Shown here piece by piece: positions 21,921 to 33,451 of a stretch of 64,000 bases of DNA. This DNA comes from Calonectria ilicicola (lineage: Eukaryota; Ascomycota; Sordariomycetes; Hypocreales; Nectriaceae): NCBI GenBank assembly GCA_020809705.1, contig CP085826.1:1364001-1428000 (forward strand). Reading direction: 5' to 3'. Position 1 is the first letter of the stretch. Every line of letters begins with the position of its first letter. The notes under the pieces were generated by a model. That model saw nothing but the letters and a program-made list of their open reading frames with translations. It had not been told where the DNA came from and did no database searches. The translations under genes and the position numbers were made by a program.

Positions 21921-24900
21921 ATGGCACACTTAAAATCTCAATCAACTAGCCCTGACAGCGTAACACCGCCCAGTGGATTTATTCCGCAAAGCTTTAAAAA
22001 GAAGCGTGTCATTCATGAGTACAAAGAAATGAAATTTGGCGATCGTGATGCATTCGAGAATACGCGCAACGATGAAGATAAAGACGCATTAGCGGCCGAG
22101 AAGAAACGAATTGAGCAAGTCCTCGACGAATTCAAGAGAACGAAGCAAAAAACGAAATTGTTAGAGAACGTAAGAGAGGCCTTTGTTGAATGGAGGGAAG
22201 AAAGAGAACAGAAATTGAGGAAACTCAAAAAGGACGAAGCGGCATGGCGTTCAGTGGATGAAAAGACAAAAAGTCAAGTGGAGGCCTTTTTAAACCAAAA
22301 AATTGACGATCGCCATAAAAAGCCGCGGGTTGTTGAAAATGAGACTAAAAAAGTAACCGAACCACTAAACGAGTTCAAAGCTGGCGTCATGCACTTTGAA
22401 AGAACTTGCGACGAGAAAGGTCGTCCAGTCTGGCGAGGTACAACTGATGATGACAAGCAGTATTCGGCAAAGTTTCCTGACCAGAAGATATCAATGAACG
22501 ACCTTCTATATGGAGATAAGGCTCAGAATCCCTTCAAACGCGAAAAGGACAAGATCAAATACATTCATATTCCGGCAAATCACATGCAGTGGATACAGGT
22601 AAGAAGATATTCTTCAGTCATAAGCGTATCTTTGACACCCATTCAGAAAGCAGTAGAAAGATACTACGAAGAGGACGTACAAGAAAATATCAAGCAGAAA
22701 ACAAATCAATTGCTTTCCCGCGAGTATTGGAGAGGTCAATTGCATGGGGGTGGACTTGGAAGAACACAAGTCCATGCTCGACATATGCGCCCACGATGTT
22801 CTCATATTACATTGGGTTGGTTGAATTTACATCTTCTATTATATGAAACTGACCTACTAAATAGATACTGGATCGGGTATGATGACGCAGAAAAAAGAGG
22901 ATAGTAACCTTCACCAATCTACCACTTTGGAGTCACACGACAATATCAAGACCCCACCCAATTTTGCCCTTTTTGTAAGTTTCATCACATTCACACTTTC
23001 TGTAGCAACAGCTCACCAGTATAAGCTCCCCTATCTTCATTGGGAAACAAACCGACGACGGAAGAAGTTGGCAGAAGTTGTTCAAGATGTAACACAAACT
23101 AAAAGTAAGTCAAATATTGATCATCATGTACTTTTGAAACTAACACTCCCCCAAGAACCAGGACTCATTTCTTTGGTTGAGCTTGAACAGAAGAAGAAAA
23201 AGAAAAAAGGGAGATATAACAAATTCGACCGATCCAATATTCCATCTAAGCTCGGTCGATATCTTTACCATTTAGCTCAAGCCTGTGAGACGATGAATTG
23301 CGACGCCGACGAAAGATTAATTCGCCATGGCTTATCCCGAAAGGATGGCAAACTAGATTTACCGTTGCATATTCGCCGAACCTTGGACCAGTTCTACTTC
23401 TTGACACTAGCGGACACAAGTCGCAGAGATACAGACCAAGTAGTATACAGACAGACTCAAACCAGGATAGAGAATTATCAGAGCGAGGATGATTCGTCGG
23501 GTGAAGAAGAAGAGCCTCTCTCGCATCTGAATGAATGCCGACTCTTCCATCCTCTGCGGAATCTCAAAAAAGGTCGAGAGAGACAGCCTGGCTGTGAGTG
23601 TCCGAGCGCAGGCAAAGCAGAGTCCGACAAGAAATCCAAGGTCATGGCAAAACTTGAAGGAAATACCCGTGTGGTCATGGTTGATCAGCTATGGATGTGG
23701 ATTCTGGATGAAAGTAAGATTCAATTTGTTGATCGTAAGGAGAGGTTCTCTTTTAGCTGACAATTCTAGATACCATAATCACGTCCTTTCCTCGGCGTTG
23801 GGGTGTCAACAAGCATGATTCTTCAGGTGTTCACAAGAGCCTTCGAGAGACGTTGGCAAAAAAGCAGGAAATCCGATCCATTTATCATCTTGGTGAGCGC
23901 TTTGACACAAACACCAAATGGAAAGTTTGCTAATGAATTCCCTTTTAGCGCTTTTGATCATTGACCAATGTTCTCGGGTGTTTTTCGATCGCACACAGCC
24001 AACAGACGACAGACCGGAAGTGATGGATCTCTTCGCTCAAGCCATAGGAACGGTCGTACGTATAGCCGTTTTGTTTTATTTTTAATTTAACAATCTAATC
24101 GCACTTTCTTAGACTGATAATACCACTTCCGCGTATGAACTCTTCTGGAACAATGTCAAGTTGCAGTCTTGTGCTGTTCATGATGAAGGTGACAAAATGC
24201 AAGCGCGTCGATACTTGAATATTAACCCGGAAGGGGTCTTGCTCCGTGAAGCTCACGATATTTCTGAAGAGCTACATATAAGTGAGTCTGTTTATTTTCT
24301 TATCATCGTTCTGTGTGATTCAGCTACACCACATCAGCAAAGACGAGGCGCGGTCATTTGTGCTTGGCTGCCACGTCAGGTTAAACCTTTACTGACAAAG
24401 TGGTATCAAGTGGCTCAAATCTTTAAGCAGCAGCAAAACGTGGTTAAAGAATTTCGCAAGTACATGGAAAGCCATCGTGCAGAGTTTGACCACCAGCCTC
24501 AAAGTGACCATACACCTCCCAGTAGCAAAATCCGGGATCAAACATGGAGAGCGTACATCAGGGAGGCAGATGATGCTATTGAGAAAATTAAGAACAGAGA
24601 AATTGAAATAGATGAACTAAAGGGTGCGGTATCTCGGACGACCCTTCAAGTATGTCATGATCTCCATTATGATAGGCCTCAGTGCGCTGACGTGGGAAAT
24701 AGCTTCAAGAGCTTTTGGCGCTTAAACAACAACAAGCGAGCATTGTGGAAGCCAGGGCCTCGCTGGATAGTGCCAACGAGACGGTAAAGCAAGGGCGCGC
24801 AATCATGGCCTTTACTGTTGTGACCATTTTATTCGTAGGTCCATCGATTCGTTTGGCCCAAGTTCCAAAAAAGAAAACGAATATTAACTATTTTTTCAGG

Positions 24901-25432
24901 CACCTTTAGGTTTCCTTGCTGGCGTTTTCGGTATGAACAATAAAAACTCCACCGACAACCCTTGGATGACTCTAAAGGAACAAATCATGTACATGGGTAA
25001 GAAATGCTCTGCACCGCGAATTCGTCGGAAAAGAAAAATGCTAACCAGACTTATTTCACAGTCATTCTTTCCGCTGTTGTGGTTTTTGTCTCGCTCTCAA
25101 TGGCCTTTGTCACCCGAGGAGACTTGAAAAAGCTGTCGCGGAACTCGATAACTTCGTCCTCCAAATTTGTACACCTGCATTACAAAGCTGTCAGAGTCAA
25201 AATGGGTTCCAGGCCTACTGTCTCAAGAAAAAGGGATACCGAGGTGGAACAGATCGAACCTCAGGTACAGTCGGAGGAAGTCGACAGCAAGGCTACTGGT
25301 GCTAGCTCCAATGAGCAAACAGATTTCAACGAGGGTTCTAGTCAAGCAACTGAAAGTGACAAAGGATTAAATTTTCTTAGACGAAAGATGAGAAGGATAG
25401 GAGATTTTGAGAGAGGACAGGATTATCCTTGA
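21921..25432 (+). CDS. CorA-type divalent metal (Mg2+) transporter, long fungal form
   Basis: Twelve exons: 21921-22598, 22647-22815, 22865-22974, 23020-23104, 23156-23713, 23770-23892, 23949-24055, 24113-24281, 24324-24649, 24703-24834, 24900-24996, 25062-25432; 974 aa. The long cytosolic part has family blocks ARHMRP, PYLHWETNRRR, RRTLDQFYFLTL, VDQLWMWILDE and TIITSFPRRWG. The end has the two CorA helices: GRAIMAFTVVTILF-APLGFLAGVFGMN with the signature GMN at 24930-24938, and VILSAVVVFVSLSMAFV. A basic/acidic tail follows. The predicted role is a plasma or organelle membrane channel for Mg2+ or similar ions; long fungal forms of this family are little studied. The donor at 22816 (GTTGGT) and the exon around 24324-24440 (no family match) are the weakest parts of the model. 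The intron 23105-23155 is a multiple of three and could be retained. Confidence 0.85.
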
Positions 25433-25858
25433 TTGGTAGCTTTGTGTTTGCTTGACCGAATCCGAGCAAGCATCAAAAGCTATTCTACGAAAGTAACATC
25501 GGGCCGAAAGAGGAATCCCATAAAAAGTATTGCCAATAATGCAGTCATTATTCGTATTGCCGTAACTTTTGCCGCACGTCAGCTTCCCCTCTTTGGAGAT
25601 TTATCCTCGGCCAAGGTCGATGGGCAATCGTCATAATCCCCAACGTGGCAGCTCCACTTGGTATTCGGGATCATGCATCTCTGACTCGCTTCAAATCCCC
25701 ACAAGGGCGATGCAAGCATGACTTCCCGACGCAGTTTAGTGCTCAGTGATCCAAGTCCAAGCTCAGGTTATATTTATCTGTGGTCATTTCCTGACTGCTG
25801 AAGCCAAAGCCACCAAAACAGAAATCATTCCCAAGTCAATTTTCACCACAACATCAAC
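25433..25858. other. Intergenic / promoter of the MBL-fold gene
   Basis: No gene. A TATATTTA at 25769-25776 lies about 85 bases upstream of the next ATG. Confidence 0.4.
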
Positions 25859-26767
25859 ATGCCACTCACAACCCATATTCATTGCTCGTCTGTAGAGGGG
25901 CTCAGTTCTGTTACCACCCTCATTGTCGGTAGCAAGAATTGTGCTTTGATTGACCCTCCCTTTCTTATTCCCGATGCGATAAACGTCGCGTCCTGGATCA
26001 AAGAGACAACAGAATTGCCACTCAAAGCTGTTTTCACAACCCACCATCACCCCGACCACTATTTTAGCGCAAATCCAATTCTTGAAGCCTTTCCAACTGC
26101 CAAGTTCTACGCTGCTCCCTATGTGTGCGCAGCAATTGAACGCGAATATGACGAAAAAGTAAAGTACTGGCCCACGGTTCTTGGCGCCGACAAGGTGCCG
26201 GCAACGCCCAGAAAACCCGAACCATTTCATCACAGTTTCTTTGTGCTTGACGGAGATGAAGGGTCGCCCGTCATGCTTTTGGGCCCGCTGCAGGGAGATT
26301 GCGTCGACCACACACTATTCTGGTTGCCTGTCGAGCGCGCAATCATCTGCGGCGATGCAGTATACGCACGCTGTTCCCATGTCTGGGTCGAAGAGATCGA
26401 GACACCAATTCTATTAGCAGCCTGGAGGAAAACTCTCGCATTGATTGAAAGCCTGAACCCGGACAAACTCATCCCAGGTCATCTGGAGCCCGGATGGAAG
26501 TTGGACGCCAAGGCTGATTTGAAGCATATGAAGGAATACCTAGATCTTTTTGAAAACAAGATCGCAAAGGCACCTCGGAAGCCACAGGTAGACGAGCTGT
26601 TCAACACATTTAAGGATGCATTTCCACAAGCAGAAAACAATTTAGACTTCTTTTTGGGCCATCTCAGCAACCAATTTGGAGAAGGTGGCGTTGTATGGGA
26701 GGAAAACAGACTCCATGGCCTAACTACAAGAACGAAGGAGCAACTGGAAGCATATTGGTTAGCGTAA
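25859..26767 (+). CDS. Metallo-beta-lactamase-fold hydrolase
   Basis: Intronless, 302 aa. The metal-binding motif THHHPDH (61-67) gives HxHxDH (His62, His64, Asp66, His67). The other ligands are His151 (CVDHTLFW), Asp166 (IICGDAVY) and His208 (LIPGHLEP). The spacing matches a two-zinc MBL-fold enzyme. This group contains many fungal stand-alone hydrolases of lactones, thioesters and related bonds; the substrate cannot be read from the sequence. There is no signal peptide. A relative of the same fold lies at 56342-57217, but the two are only distantly alike outside the motifs. Confidence 0.9.
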   Translation: MPLTTHIHCSSVEGLSSVTTLIVGSKNCALIDPPFLIPDAINVASWIKETTELPLKAVFTTHHHPDHYFSANPILEAFPTAKFYAAPYVCAAIEREYDEKVKYWPTVLGADKVPATPRKPEPFHHSFFVLDGDEGSPVMLLGPLQGDCVDHTLFWLPVERAIICGDAVYARCSHVWVEEIETPILLAAWRKTLALIESLNPDKLIPGHLEPGWKLDAKADLKHMKEYLDLFENKIAKAPRKPQVDELFNTFKDAFPQAENNLDFFLGHLSNQFGEGGVVWEENRLHGLTTRTKEQLEAYWLA

Positions 26768-27599
26768 ATTATCTATGATTAAATTATTCAACGACATTTA
26801 TTTTTTCATTCACTCGTGATCGTTACTGAGTTGACATGAAGGTCTATCAACTATCAGTGCTCCCCATGCAAATTGAATTGGGCTCACTTACCCCACATCC
26901 CCCACATCACCACCAGCTTTCCAGTGGACGTTCCCGAAAGATCCGAATAATTAATCAACGTGGGGTTCTCCACGACGCGGCAAGTCGGCACTCTTAATAG
27001 CACTACTCTTAGCGGCATCCACCCAAACCCATGTTAGTGTAAATTCTATTTCTTAGTGCAGAAATCTTCAAGCGGCTTGTGGGTTTCTCCCGCTGCGACC
27101 ACACCTTCCGCCGCAATCTAAGATTTAGAATGCGAATATCAACGGGGATGTTGAAATAAGTAGGCATCTACTCCACATGGGATCCGTTATTGCCTCGGCA
27201 AGTTCTCCAAGGAGTGGAGAATGGTGCGTGTGATGTGTTTTGGGGGTTTAAGACTCCTCAGTTTCCAACTGACCAGTTTCGAGAGGCGCGGTGGGTTACC
27301 AACCAGCTGCAACCCGAGAAGGGTCTATCGCCCGGCTTGAAGGCGCTATTTGACGAAGCTGTCGGCATGGTTTACGAGTGTGTCTTTGAGCCATGGCATT
27401 AAGGGAGCTCCTTGACGATGAAAATAACAATTCTTGCTGTAAGATGGGAAACCGAACGTGGAATTAGGATAAACACCCAAAGACAGTTTCATAATTGGCA
27501 TTCAGATATAATGATCCAAAAGATGTATTTCGCTAGAGAGACTTCTGCCAATTCTTCATACCATACCAGATATATGTATTTACGAGCACTAAGTTGGGC
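26768..27599. other. Intergenic with a possible coding remnant
   Basis: A 70-codon + frame at 27190-27402 has protein-like composition (FWGFKTPQFPTDQFREARW) but no domain, intron or upstream exon that I can find. It may be a gene fragment. Confidence 0.35.
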
Positions 27600-29974
27600 T
27601 CAGTAAACACCATTTTCTAGAAGAAGCATCATTATTCCTTCATGACCATTCTTTACAGCCAATTCAAGCTCCCGAATACTTGGCTCGGCGCCTTTCTCGA
27701 GTAATAACATAACCATGGTCTCTTGCCCATTCCCTGTAGCTGATGACAATGCGAATTTCGTCGGTTTAATCCCACTCTCGAGCAGAAGAATCGCCATTTC
27801 CTCATGCCGATTATCCACGGCTAATTCAAGGGCCCTTGGGCTTGGTTCAATGCCCTTCTCAAGCAGCAACTTTGCCACGGTCGTGAACCCCTTCTCGGCA
27901 GCTGTTAATAACGCTCGCCTGTGAGGTTTAGCGTCATTCTCAAGCAGAAGCTTAGCTATTCCTTTGTGTCCACTCTTGACGGCTGATATCAGCATCCTAC
28001 TAGTCGGTTTAACTCCTGTCTTCAGCAGCAGATCGACCACTGATTCTCGTCCCAATTCAATAGCCGCCATCAGTGCCCTGATTTCAAGCTCAGCTCCAGT
28101 CTTGAGAAGAATTTTAATAAGTCCCTCATTTCCACTCTCGATAGCCAAGTCCAAACTCTCCAACTCAGTGTAAGTACCCTTATCAAGAAGTAGCTTCACT
28201 AACGCCTCTTGCCCATTGTCAGCCGCTGTACTGAGCGCAAGACTCGGGTCAGCGTCTTGTTCAAGCAATAGCATAACTGCTTTCTCGTGGCCATTTTTTG
28301 CAGCCGCAATTATGGACCCTTCATCTGCTTCGGCTCCTTCTTCAAGCAGCAGTTTCATCACTTCCACGTGCCCATTTTCTGCCGCCGATATGAGTGGCGT
28401 CTGACCCGATTCATCCGCATAGCTTGGGTCTATACCCTTCTCAAGTAATAACTTTACGATTTCCTCATGGCCGTTTTTTGCCGCAGATATCAGTACCCCC
28501 TCATCAAAGCTAATCCTCTTGTCAAGCAACAGTTTTATGATTGCCATATGTCCATTCTCTGCTGCGGATGTCAACGCCGTCCGGCCTCTTTTGTCTGTGT
28601 AGTTAAGATCAAAACCATTGTCAAGAAGCAGGTTCACTATCTTTTCGTGCCCATTTTCTGCTGCCGAGAGCAATGCCGGCTCATCAAGCTCCACGCGTTC
28701 TTCAATCAACGCCTTGACTAATTTGAGATTTCCTTTCTCTGCGGCTTTGACAAGTGATGATTGCCTCTTGTATTTCTGGCGATTTTGTCGCACACAAATA
28801 TTTTCCTCGGTATATTTGAATCGTGAAGAGTCAGTCAGATTCATTAGTTCGAATCTGTTGCTTTTTGTTCTCACAAAATATTGGTGCGTTTGGGATATAG
28901 CTTTCATATAAAGTGCCACCTTCTTCTCTGGCTCATCTTCTACAGCACAAGGTAGAATAGCTAGCTGGACGCTTTGAGAAGGCAGTCGACTGATATCCAT
29001 AAAGCGAATTCTTAGGTGAATCCCTTTGTTGTTAATGGTTATTGCTCCGCTCAAAACACTGGAGGAGTCGACTGGAATGATCTTTTTTGAACCGGAGAAC
29101 GCGGCCGGAGATGTTGCCAGAAGGCTTCCGCATCCATTGGATGATTGCCAAGCGAAGATGCTATGATCATCTGAGACCTTCAAAATCTCTTCTTGTAGCC
29201 GAATAAAGGCTGCCTCGCCTTCTCCATAGAGCATGGGCATGTTAACGCCAAATATACCCATCAGACAATAAGCGCGGTCTTCAATCCTGGTTGTCATCCG
29301 TTTGGAGGCCCATGACATTCTTTGTGCGATACTGGCACGCTCGAGTTCCCCCTCTTCGAGAATGAAATCAGGTATACCGGTAATTTTTGAGATGGTCGCT
29401 TTCATGGTCAACTTGGTGCCAATCTTTCCCCACGACTTATCGAAAAAGATCACATTAGACGGGGCGATAAGCTCTTGAAGAGTCCAACCCCTGGTAAACC
29501 ACCTTTATCCATGAGGTGTTAGCTTCTCCAGAGTTGCTTTCTTATTTAAATACTAAAGGCGGAAGATTTTGAATCATAAAACGGCGGTACTTGCCTGCTC
29601 TCAAAGAATTCCGGGCATATCGCTCCAGTCCGACCATCGACGGCATTGGGTGGCACATCGGCCAGATAGGCATAACATCTTCCGGCCTCTTGGTACCAGA
29701 GATACATAGAGTTGATTGCTTCGGAGAGTTCTGCGCTACTAGTTTTATCAATGCAGCAAGTATCTATCCATACATAATCGAATCCGTCCTGCTTGGCGAT
29801 GGAGCATGTCATGCTGACTTTGTCATATCTTTCTCCAAGACAACGTTCCCTGTTTCCAATGTCCCCGAAAACAATTTCATCGCTGCCCCATGTATGGGAC
29901 AAGATTGCATAAAATGGAACATTACCACTTTGGAAGCTTTCAAGTCGATGAGTTTCCGTATTTAGCAGATGCAT
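27600..29974 (-). CDS. HET-domain protein with about 14 C-terminal ankyrin repeats
   Basis: Two exons (29974-29595 and 29502-27600), 760 aa. The N-terminal HET domain has all landmark blocks: AILSHTWGSDEIVF, DYVWIDTCCIDKTSSAE, INSMYLWYQEAGRCYAYL, RWFTRGWTLQELIAP, RASIAQRMSWASKR, DRAYCLMGIFGVNMPMLYGEG. HET domains trigger cell death or incompatibility on recognising non-self. A linker of about 150 residues leads into ankyrin repeats of about 27-34 residues, most ending xxLLLExG and starting SAAENGHE, with no intron across them. Ankyrin arrays in such proteins are taken to be the recognition part. The 92-bp intron begins with GC (AG|GCAAGT), which is needed to join ESR to WFTRGW; the GT nearby gives a wrong frame. 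No NACHT or NB-ARC is present between the two parts, so this is not a full NLR. Confidence 0.9.
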
Positions 29975-30924
29975 CTTGGCAATGTAGACGAGGGCACACT
30001 GATATGTGACAGAAGGATTGTAGGAAATGTGAGCAAATTTCGATGAGGGGCGCTGCTTGCTCTTTTTTCAGCTGAGTGATAAATTCTTCCTTAAGGTTGG
30101 AGCTGAGGACTGGATTCGTGGACATGCATGATGAGGCCCGAAAGCTCCAACGGATTAGTTTGTTTTAGGCAGCCACATCAGTCAACGACCACGATCGCTG
30201 CCCGAGGGATACAGGGTCCTGATTCCGAGCGCAAGTATTGTCCAAGATAATTTCAAGGTGTTAGAATGACATGCATTTACATCCGATAGCTGAGCTCCCA
30301 GTAACTACGGCCTGTATGATTTGTGCCTTTAGATCTCACCGAGGAGAGGGGGCCTCCCTGGGGGTCTTTTGTCTCTACCAGCCTTATCCGCCACAGTTTC
30401 ATCAAGACCCCGGTTTGGTATCAGCCTTAGTCCTGATTTAAACAAGTGATTGGTTTTAGTGGGAATGTGTGTGGGTGGGTATATGTTAAGATTGGAGTCA
30501 CGCGTTCACTTTCTCGCTCAGCTCAGTCATATGACGACACAAGTCATTGAGCATATGAACCAAGCTAGGCCATTAGTAACGTTCAATCCAGAAGAAATAT
30601 CCACATACTCATAATTAGACGAATTTCAGGAAGCGAGATTCCATGTTCTTCAGCACAACATGAAATTTGAAGGCAAATCAAAGTTCAAATTCAACGATCT
30701 AACTTCACATTCTTCTGAAAGAAATTATATATATCTTATAATTAACTATGGATAGTCCATAAATCTTTCTTGTAATCCAGTCTCGTCAGTTTAACAAGAA
30801 AATTCAACTTTCATTCAGTGAGATGCAAGCACTGTCAGGTGAGTGTGTGCCAGAATAGCTTATCATGGGGTTAGGGTTAGGGTTGCTGACAGATTATTGC
30901 CTCACTACTGAGATGAATGATCCA
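29975..30924. other. Intergenic
   Basis: Leader of the HET-ankyrin gene and 3' flank of the phosphodiesterase gene. The only special item is the telomere-like tract listed separately. Confidence 0.45.
30867..30885 (+). repeat. Short interstitial telomere-like tract (TTAGGG)
   Basis: GGGGTTAGGGTTAGGGTTG, two full TTAGGG units with partial units at each side, 40 bases 3' of the phosphodiesterase stop codon. TTAGGG is the usual filamentous-fungal telomere repeat. Confidence 0.6.
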
Positions 30925-32514
30925 TCAGATGTTAGACAAACCGATGAAGGGTAAAACAGGGGTTCCTTCGCCGCGGTAAGCGTCGAGTTGAGCCAATGGC
31001 AGACCAAGGGCCGAAAGCATGGTAGGCGCCAACTGAGTGGTCTTAACCACGTCAGAGTAGTTGGCGGGTGAAAAGGCTGGGTTGTATAGGACCAGAGGGA
31101 CCTCAAGATCATCAGGGAGCCAGGCACCATGGTTACCAGTTTGTTTGTTGGTGGAATACAAAGTTCCATCTTTCGCTACGACAAGGACATCAGGAGCTCG
31201 AGCATCGCGACGGGGATCGCCAAACCCGAATTGCCAAACCTCATCTCCAGCATAGACGTCAACCACATTCAATTCTGCAGCCTTGGCCAGGATGTTCTTC
31301 TTAGCAGTGGCTGCATCGCTTCCCTTGTTTAACCATAGCAAGGCAGCGTCGTCGCCGGTGAGAAAGGAGACGTCCACTCCGGTGGCGTTGATGAGCAGCT
31401 GAGGATCGATGTGCTTCAAGGTGGAGTCGTCAACGGGTGACTGACCTTGCTTGGAGCTAAGAATGAGCAGAGTGGAGTCGAGCTTACCAGCTGCCTTGAG
31501 CTGACTGATGAAGGTGCCGATGCGCTGGTCATATCGATCAAGCGCCTTGCTGATGTTGACACCAAAAACGGGGTTAGACAGAGTGGAGCCAGCAGCATAG
31601 CCACCGCCATTGGACTGAGCCCACGTCAAGGCCTGGAAATTGGCACCGATGAGCGAGAAATCGATATCTCCGGTGCCATTGATGTAGTGGCCTGCAGTCA
31701 CATTGGCTAGTGCAGACCAGTGCAGATCCTCCCAGGCCCACTGCGCATCTAGGTTGGAACCAACGGATCCAATCTCCGGGAAGAAGCCTTGAGTCAAGCC
31801 AAGACCAGAGGGGCCGTTGACAAACTCATATGTTGGGTGCTTGTCAATGTACACAGTGTTTAGGCCGTTACCACGAGCAACCTCGAAGATGGTGTTGATG
31901 CGGAGGTAGTTGTGTGGGAAGATGGGCTGGCACTCGCCCCAGGCGTTGCGTTGCATGGGGGCATTAGAGAGGTTAAACATGCCGCCGCCAGTAATAGAGG
32001 TGGGATCATAGTCCGTAGCTAGTTGAAGTCAGTATAAAAGTAACACAACACCACAGCCAGGACGCTTACCGACAGACCAGTCGGCTTCAGCGCCGAGGGG
32101 TCCGGTACAGTTAGAACCCGCGGGGTAGAGATCCTTGCACCAAGTGTCATCCCAGTAGACTCCAGTCAGGCGGGGAGTACCACCAGTAAAGACGGCGGAT
32201 GTAGCCGGGAAAGAGTCAGAAGGGGTGGAGGCCTTGACGTTGTTGAAGACGATGCCATTCTTCAACACCAACTTTGCCCAGTTTGACTTGGGGTTCAACT
32301 CGACATACTTGACAAGGTCGCTTTGATGCATACCATCAAACGACAGGTAGACAACCTGTCGATACTGTCCTTTGGCATAGAGATGGCTTGGAGGTGTCCA
32401 AAGGCCGCTGAGCGAACCAGGGTTCGAGCCGCCAATGGGGCCCTGAGGAACGATGGTAGGGTACGCCGAGGCAATGGAAGCCAGGGCGGCGGCGGAAAGA
32501 ATCTTGGCATGCAT
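30925..32514 (-). CDS. Secreted type I phosphodiesterase / nucleotide pyrophosphatase-like protein
   Basis: Two exons (32514-32070, 32018-30925) with a 51-bp intron give 512 aa. Residues 1-19 are a signal peptide (MHAKILSAAALASIASAYP). Alkaline-phosphatase-superfamily landmarks: metal site in YLSFDGMHQSDL, nucleophile region STPSDSFPATSAVFTGG, LLILSSKQGQSP and the distal GNHGAWLPDDLEVP. Members hydrolyse phosphodiester or pyrophosphate bonds; a secreted form would act on external nucleotides or phosphoesters. Several N-x-S/T sites fit secretion. I chose the ATG at 32514 because the upstream in-frame ATG (32547) would bury the signal peptide behind a polar leader. A TATATAAG lies 100 bases upstream. 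The segment SSKQGQSP carries Gln where I remember His in many relatives; I cannot check this. Confidence 0.88.
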
Positions 32515-32615
32515 GGCGCCGTGTGAGTTTACACCACGTTGGGACAAGTTTAGCTGGAAAAGTCGGATAGTCTATTCTCTCTCGGGTCGTTGCCAAGAAG
32601 GTCTTGGCACATCAA

Positions 32616-32623
32616 CTTATATA
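32616..32623 (-). promoter_or_regulatory. TATA box of the phosphodiesterase gene
   Basis: TATATAAG on the minus strand, about 100 bases upstream of the ATG at 32514. Confidence 0.5.
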
Positions 32624-33451
32624 TCTTGTTTCAACGACGACCCATTGGCATCCTCGGAGGTTCGGCTAGCCCACGTGTTGCGACTTTTTAGTAGGCGATG
32701 CTCAAGCCCGGTTTCTGCACAGTTACGAGGCGCCATTGATGAGGAAATGGCATCAAAAGCCCGAGATGCAAAGCGTGCTGCAGTTGGTGCCGATTATTCC
32801 AGGAGACAAATAGAGCCCTCGGTGAACGCAAAAAAGAAGCTTCAAAAAATTGGCGCAGCACGTGTATTACTTGATATGTAGTCATTGGCTTTGGCAACTC
32901 AGCAATGCAGATCGCATTCTACCATCGTATTATGGCGAGGTGCGGCCCACTAGCAGGGATGATCAAAAGAGGCTACTTTCACAGTTCGGTTTTCAAGGTA
33001 TCCAAGCGACCACATGTAAGCGGTCTCGATTCAACCATCTAGCAGGGTTTTGACCAGAAATAACCAATAAAGTGACGGTAATTCTCCTTTTCTGCCATAA
33101 AATACGATACAATGCGAGGTCGAGCACATCCCCATTGTCATTTTGAGTCGCACGCGTCGAGATACAGGCTCAAGCAAACAAAGACTGGCTGCAGGCATGT
33201 TACATCCGAAGGAGCATTTTCTATCAATCATAATTTTGTAAAATAAATATTTTTGATTTTATATATAATAAGCTACATATTTACAATCAGGCCTCCCTTC
33301 TTTGAAAGCTTGGTTATTCGAGACACTTGAGGGATCCGGGGTATAGGGTAGGGCTGGTGTCAGTGACGTACCGAGAACATCCCCGCTTTGGAGTTTGGAG
33401 AAAGTTTGATGAACAACGGACGAGACGACGAGCAATCTGCAGCGATGCGCC
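32624..33451. other. Intergenic, nothing recognised
   Basis: No coding-like frame with a motif on either strand. Confidence 0.4.

Noticed and set aside
23105..23155. Reading the 51-bp segment in the CorA-type gene as coding
   Set aside because: It is open and a multiple of three, but GTAAGT, a CTAAC branch point and an AAG acceptor make an intron more likely.
27190..27402. 70-codon frame that could be a gene end
   Set aside because: No upstream exon found and no domain. Mentioned only as a possible remnant in the intergenic entry.
27600..29974. Full NLR-type (NACHT or NB-ARC) architecture for the HET-ankyrin protein
   Set aside because: No P-loop or other nucleotide-binding motif lies between the HET domain and the ankyrin array.
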